DNA of 39,422 nucleotides from Welwitschia mirabilis (Eukaryota; Gnetophyta; Gnetopsida; Welwitschiales). The notes under the pieces are model-generated. The model ran no database searches. It was not told the DNA's origin and worked only from the letters and a program-made list of their open reading frames with translations. The DNA lies in assembly GCA_051453625.1 (NCBI GenBank), contig JBOZIK010000001.1, positions 275,520,528-275,559,949 of the forward strand, given 5' to 3'. Positions within the stretch are counted from its first letter, which is position 1. Each line of letters begins with the position of its first letter. Below are positions 35,296 to 39,422 of this stretch, one piece after another. A program made the translations under genes and the position numbers.

Positions 35296-35793
35296 NNNNN
35301 NNNNNNNNNNNNNNNNNNNNNNNNNNNNNNNNNNNNNNNNNNNNNNNNNNNNNNNNNNNNNNNNNNNNNNNNNNNNNNNNNNNNNNNNNNNNNNNNNNNN
35401 NNNNNNNNNNNNNNNNNNNNNNNNNNNNNNNNNNNNNNNNNNNNNNNNNNNNNNNNNNNNNNNNNNNNNNNNNNNNNNNNNNNNNNNNNNNNNNNNNNNN
35501 NNNNNNNNNNNNNNNNNNNNNNNNNNNNNNNNNNNNNNNNNNNNNNNNNNNNNNNNNNNNNNNNNNNNNNNNNNNNNNNNNNNNNNNNNNNNNNNNNNNN
35601 NNNNNNNNNNNNNNNNNNNNNNNNNNNNNNNNNNNNNNNNNNNNNNNNNNNNNNNNNNNNNNNNNNNNNNNNNNNNNNNNNNNNNNNNNNNNNNNNNNNN
35701 NNNNNNNNNNNNNNNNNNNNNNNNNNNNNNNNNNNNNNNNNNNNNNNNNNNNNNNNNNNNNNNNNNNNNNNNNNNNNNNNNNNNNNNNNNNNN
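35296..35793. other. Assembly gap, 498 N
   Basis: The gap lies inside the element between the polypurine tract and the internal ORF. About 385 bp of AT-rich sequence without a recognised feature follow it (35794-36178). Confidence 0.9.
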
Positions 35794-36178
35794 TATTGAT
35801 TAGAAGCACAATTTGATCATAACCTATTTAACATTTTGATCACATAACTTTTATCACTTTGATTATTTAAAATTCATTAAAAATATAGAGTAACATCATA
35901 TAATATTTTGATCACATAACATCATAGAGAAATTTTAAGCTCATATGGATCTTTGAAGTGCATAAAAAAATATTTGAAACACAAACTGAAAGCATAAAAC
36001 CAAGTGCATTTTTATTTCATTAAACATAAGCATTACAAAGTAAAGGTGCTCATCAAGAGAAGACTATATCTAAAAGCATAAGTGACAAAGAGACATAGAA
36101 CTAATTCTCCTTCTTTTGAAATTAATAATAAAAGAGAGAATAAAACACACAAGCAAAACTGTAATCAAATGAAAAGGA

Positions 36179-37228
36179 CTAATTAGATTTCTCCTCCTCC
36201 TCCTCTTCTTCCTCTTCAAATTCTTCTTTAGGATCTTGTCCTCCTCCTCCTCCTATGCATGCTCAACTAGTGGCTTCTAATAAAGTGTCAACAATGTCAT
36301 AACCAGCTGTTATGAGGACTTCCTTTATATTTTTGATATGGAAATCAATCCGTCTCATGTATGAAAGAGTTTCATCAGGAGAGGCTTCCTTAGAAGAGGA
36401 TGATTTTGAAGACTTCTTGAAAGGGGTAAAGATGTGCATGTGGGATAGTGTTGCATGCCCAATGGGTGGCATAGATTAGATGGTTTCAAGCTTACGATGA
36501 AAAGGCATACAAAAATAACAACATAGGTTTGTAATTAGCACAGAGTAGGATAAGGACCTAGTCCTGTGATACTCCAACTAAGAGATCATATTCTTCAGTA
36601 TAATAGCAGGGGCATCAATAGAATGCTCAGTCCCTACCAAATACATCAAATACATTCTATAGCTGAAGGCCTCATCACGATGACCTGCTAATGGTAAAAA
36701 GTTATAAGTAAAGCTAAATGAAGAAAATGGTGTTTAGGTATAAGCAAGGAAGAGGAAATGATATGTTTCCATATGTGAAACTTACCACAAATATCTCTTG
36801 TGACTACTAGCTTATCTTCCATCGGATCATGAAGAGGTCAAAACTCTTCATAATATCCTTTAAAAAGATTACTATAATTAGAAATAAGGTTTGCAGTGAC
36901 CCTCAACTACTTCCCCAAAATAAGGTTTTCAAAAGTTCCTAAATCATGATCATAAGTTGCATTGTAGTAAAATATATGAGTAATAAAAGGATATGCAGAA
37001 CTAGAAACATCAAGGAAATAGCTAAGATCCTAATTTTTTTAGGAGTTAAATCATCTCCCTGAGTTCTCTAAGCTTTGAAGTAGTCACAGAACATTTTTAA
37101 TAGATAGGCTTCTTTTCAAACTTTTCTGAAAACTTTTCAACATCCTCCTCAGACATCCCTTGGTAGAAGTAAGAGGCATCTCTTGCTAGAGTTTCCTTGA
37201 CTCTCTTCTTTGAAGAACTTTTAGCCAT
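36179..37228 (-). pseudogene. Intron-bearing retroelement ORF (putative plant transposon protein type)
   Basis: The ATG at 37228 begins MAKSSSKKRVKETLARDASY. The frame then shifts at least twice, through LLKMFCDYFKA and AYPFITHIFYYNATYDHDLG, to FENLILGK, LRVTANLISNYSNLFKGYYE, and DKLVVTRDICG. A GT-AG intron of about 100 nt (36684-36785) follows. Exon 2 reads HRDEAFSYRMYLMYLVGTEH and, in one frame with four in-frame stops, runs through KKSSKSSSSKEASPDETLSY to an acidic end (QDPKEEFEEEEEEEEEKSN, stop 36179-36181). The fold resembles the plant-specific IPR046796/PF20167 family by its 'R-V-T-x-x-L-I-S-x-Y' block; this assignment is from memory and tentative. Stops often sit at likely Gln or Trp codons. 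The function in the element is unknown. Confidence 0.58.
36684..36785 (-). other. Short GT-AG intron in the retroelement ORF
   Basis: On the minus strand the donor is TTTGTG/GTAAGT and the acceptor TTACCATTAGCAG/GTCATC. Splicing joins RDICG to HRDEAFSYRM in one frame, whereas reading through meets a stop just before the acceptor. The length of about 100 nt is typical of plant introns. Confidence 0.6.
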
Positions 37229-37377
37229 TTCAGCCTTTCTACAAAATATTGGAATAAAGAAATCCAAGAAAAAATTACTAAATCTGGGAGCAAAGCTCTA
37301 GATCTAGAAGGAAAAGCTCTAGATCTGAGAGATAAATAAAGGTTAGAATATAATGAAAATGAATTAGGTACCTCTTT

Positions 37378-37388
37378 CTTTTATAGAG
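37378..37388 (-). promoter_or_regulatory. TATA box of the internal gene, family B
   Basis: The minus strand reads CTCTATAAAAG 150 bp upstream of the ATG at 37228, followed by a pyrimidine-rich leader. This is a strong plant TATA match. Confidence 0.65.
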
Positions 37389-37481
37389 ATGGTTGAATAG
37401 GGCAATTTGAAAAATGAAATCAAGTCCACTGATGGTATTTTTACACTATGATCCATGAGGACCTATCAACCAATCAAAGTT

Positions 37482-37596
37482 CTGGTCAACCTGTTGAGAC
37501 GTGAGTCTATAGTATAGGAAGAGCTCTAAGTGATTAGGATTTTAGGCTGGTCGACTGACTACATCTAGTCAACCAAATCATGTATCTGATCGACTA
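37482..37596. repeat. GTCGACC-like motif group upstream of the internal gene
   Basis: Sites are TGGTCAACC (about 37483), TGGTCGACTG (about 37548), TAGTCAACC (37566) and GATCGACTA (37588), with weaker neighbours. They are the motif of this family's LTR array and lie about 95-210 bp upstream of the TATA box at 37378-37388. In the LTR at 1-594 the same motifs lie 100-185 bp upstream of its TATA-like box. Confidence 0.68.
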
Positions 37597-37739
37597 CCCT
37601 ATAATTAACCAAATGGTAGTGAATTAAATCCTAGTTCATGTTTGTGATCTAGAAAAATATAGCAGAATTAGGGTTTCATATCATTATTTTCTAGAAAATG
37701 TTTAGTTCTAGTGAAATATATACCAATTTTTCCTTTTTT

Positions 37740-38254
37740 AATGTTGTCATTTACATAATTAAATTGATCATACACAAGTTTACATAAGCATCAATCCTAT
37801 AAACATTATCTACTCATTTTTCTATAAGGATTATAATGTTTGATTTCTCATGCATAATTTCATACTTTGATTTTTTAAAAACTATTTTATGACATTTGTC
37901 ACATAATTAACCAATACTTAACAAGTTGTGCTTTAAATGGTTTACATATAACACATCATTAAGTTTACGTAACTTAGCTCCTTTGATGCATCCGATACCT
38001 TCTATTCTTGCTTTTTCATTGTTTTCAAAGGTAACATCTCCTCCATCAATATTACTCAAGTGTTGAAAATTNNNNNNNNNNNNNNNNNNNNNNNNNNNNN
38101 NNNNNNNNNNNNNNNNNNNNNNNNNNNNNNNNNNNNNNNNNNNNNNNNNNNNNNNNNNNNNNCTTTTAAAATCATTAGCTCTTATCCACTTAGTCTTATT
38201 AGACTTGTGTGGTATAATTCTTTTTGGAATAAATTTAAATGACAAAGAACTCAC
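37740..38254 (-). pseudogene. Protease and pre-integrase start of family-B element
   Basis: The frame carries KWIRANDFK before the gap (38072-38162), which falls where the protease D-S-G should be. After the gap come NIDGGDVTFENNEKARIEGI, LRKLNDVLYVNHLKHNLLSI, and, after a stop, LCDKCHKIVFKKSKYEI; a further piece VDNVYRID is seen near 37800. These are the standard copia blocks at the end of protease and the start of the pre-integrase domain. The coding match then ends abruptly near 37740, next to the promoter-like region of the internal ORF, so the rest of pol is absent here. Confidence 0.85.
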
Positions 38255-38849
38255 TGAATCTAAAAATAGAATTAACTTTTTAATATTGGAAAATAACTTT
38301 TAATGACTAATTCTTTCACAAAAGTTATAAGAAACTCTAGAAGCAAACTTACTTTACTTATTCTTATAGATTTTGGGAGATGAAGCCAATACCTGATTTC
38401 TCTCCAATAGATTTCTAGACTTTAGGCATCTGTTCTAATTTAAAAGGACTACTAGAAAATTTGTTAACTAAGAAAGATAGATCCTTTACTTATGATAAGA
38501 TATTGAAGTTATCAGATTTGAGAAAATTATACTTTGTCTTATTTCTTCCTTCTATTTGGTAAGGAACTTTACTATTTTATTTATATTATTTATCCTTTTT
38601 ACTAGCTTTTCACATTCTTGATATAGTTCATGACACGTATTTTCTAGCTCATCCTGTTCTTCATCAATTATGTTCAAGTCATTGGGCTCTGATGTGCTAG
38701 CTACATTCTAAAGTAATAGCATAATTTCTATGAAGGATAATCTTCTTTCTCTATTTGATTTTTGACATGAACTATTATCGTCATTCTCATCTTCATTATT
38801 TCATGTTACAACAAAAGAAGAATTATTCAATTTTTTGTTATCTCTTTTG
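38255..38849 (-). pseudogene. Linker between gag knuckle and protease, family B
   Basis: On the minus strand the reading is Lys/Glu/Asn-rich with coiled-coil character (for example ELYQECEKLVKRI near 38600), as in the gag-protease linker of SIRE-like elements. Stops and frame changes are frequent. Confidence 0.55.
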
Positions 38850-39422
38850 GTATTTAAGCACTTATTTGTCATATGTTTAAGTCCTTTACAAGAGTAGCAT
38901 TATATTTCTTTACCTTTATCTTACTTCTTCTTATATTTTAAATGACTTCTTTTTATGCTTCTATTGGACTCATCCTTTTTTTTTCTTTTTATGTAGAAAC
39001 TTTTTGAATCTTCTAGCTAGGAGAGCCAATTAATCATCATCTAAGTCTTCATCTTACTTTTCAAATCTGTATTCTTCCTACACACATTTTAAGGCAATAC
39101 CTTTCTTCTTATATTTAGTGAATTTAAGTTCATAAGTTTGTAAATTACTTTGTAGCTATTCTAGTGCCATTGTATTTATGTTCATGCTTTCTTCAATAGC
39201 TATGACCTTTGGTTTAAATTTCTTTAGTAGATATCTCAGTACCTTTCTAACCACTTTTCTTTTATCCAACTGTTCTTCTAGATTTGCCATAGAGTTGACA
39301 ATGTCTGTGAGTCTTGCAAAGAACTCCTGTAAAGTCTCCTCCTCATCCATGTGGATATCCTAGAATCTAGAAATGAGCATTTAAAGCTTTTTATAGTTGA
39401 AGTTACTTTACATGCTACTTCA
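38850..39422 (-). pseudogene. gag of family-B element, partial
   Basis: The visible part starts at the window edge. EEETLQEFFARLTDIVNSMA (39156-39350 frame) is the UBN2 core of copia gag; KFKPKVIAIEESMNINTMAL and LQTYELKFTKYKKKGIALK follow, then LALLARRFKKFLHKKKKK. The zinc knuckle CYSCKGLKHMTNKC (38858-38899) keeps all four ligands in C-x2-C-x4-H-x4-C spacing. Stops interrupt the frame at several places, so it is a pseudogene, but less decayed than the family-A gag. Confidence 0.87.

Larger units (their letters stand above)
33410..39422 (-). mobile_element. Family-B LTR retrotransposon, pol mostly deleted, truncated by window end
   Basis: On the minus strand, from right to left: gag (from the window edge), protease and the start of the pre-integrase domain (38254-about 37740), a promoter-like region (37378-37600), an intron-bearing ORF (37228-36179), polypurine tract (35079-35090) and 3' LTR (33410-35077). 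Integrase core, reverse transcriptase and RNase H are missing from the visible sequence; a 498-N gap lies at 35296-35793. The 5' LTR is outside the window. Coding parts carry stops. Confidence 0.8.

Noticed and set aside
35281-35809. Similar 15-bp sequences on both sides of the 498-N gap (rc GTGCTTCTCATAAAT and GTGCTTCTAATCAAT).
   Set aside because: The match is imperfect and short, unlike the exact overlap at 26654, so it does not show a false gap.

Overview
This window looks like nuclear DNA of a land plant, most likely a seed plant with a transposon-rich genome. The reasons are a spliced F-box gene of a plant family, Ty1/copia elements primed by initiator-Met tRNA, plant L1-type LINE relics, very AT-rich intergenic DNA, and scaffold gaps (runs of N at 17749-17758, 23511-23520, 26171-26270, 26654-26753, 35296-35793 and 38072-38162). 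The species cannot be determined from the sequence. Only one gene looks functional; almost everything else is transposon relic at different stages of decay.

Layout. 1-594 is part of a long LTR (family B, minus strand). About 900-1525 is a LINE fragment. About 2040-6200 is an island of gene-like DNA with many CpGs. It holds the F-box gene (exons 3005-3829 and 4738-4959, 348 aa), its leader with degenerate repeats, and a 3' flank with a 49-bp duplication. About 6990-11210 is a very old plus-strand copia element in canonical order: LTR, primer site, protease, integrase, reverse transcriptase with YVDD, RNase H, purine tract, LTR. About 11211-16750 is a minus-strand LINE relic. 18072 to at least 26170 is a minus-strand LTR element (family A). 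A second family-A piece (gag start, primer site and LTR) follows at 26271-28157. 28160-33408 is AT-rich DNA in which nothing was recognised. From 33410 to the window end is a minus-strand family-B element whose 5' LTR lies outside the window.

The most interesting structure is shared by families A and B. Both keep gag, the primer or polypurine sites that can be seen, and long LTRs, but lack integrase, reverse transcriptase and RNase H. In the place between gag and the polypurine tract both carry a separate open frame. It resembles the plant-specific 'putative plant transposon protein' domain and sits behind its own TATA-like box; in family B it also contains a short GT-AG intron. In each family the short motif repeated in the LTR upstream of its TATA box (GGTCGACC-like in B, AGATGTCT/AGACATCT in A) is repeated again upstream of the TATA box of that internal gene. 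This suggests that the LTR promoter and the internal promoter use the same family-specific binding sites.
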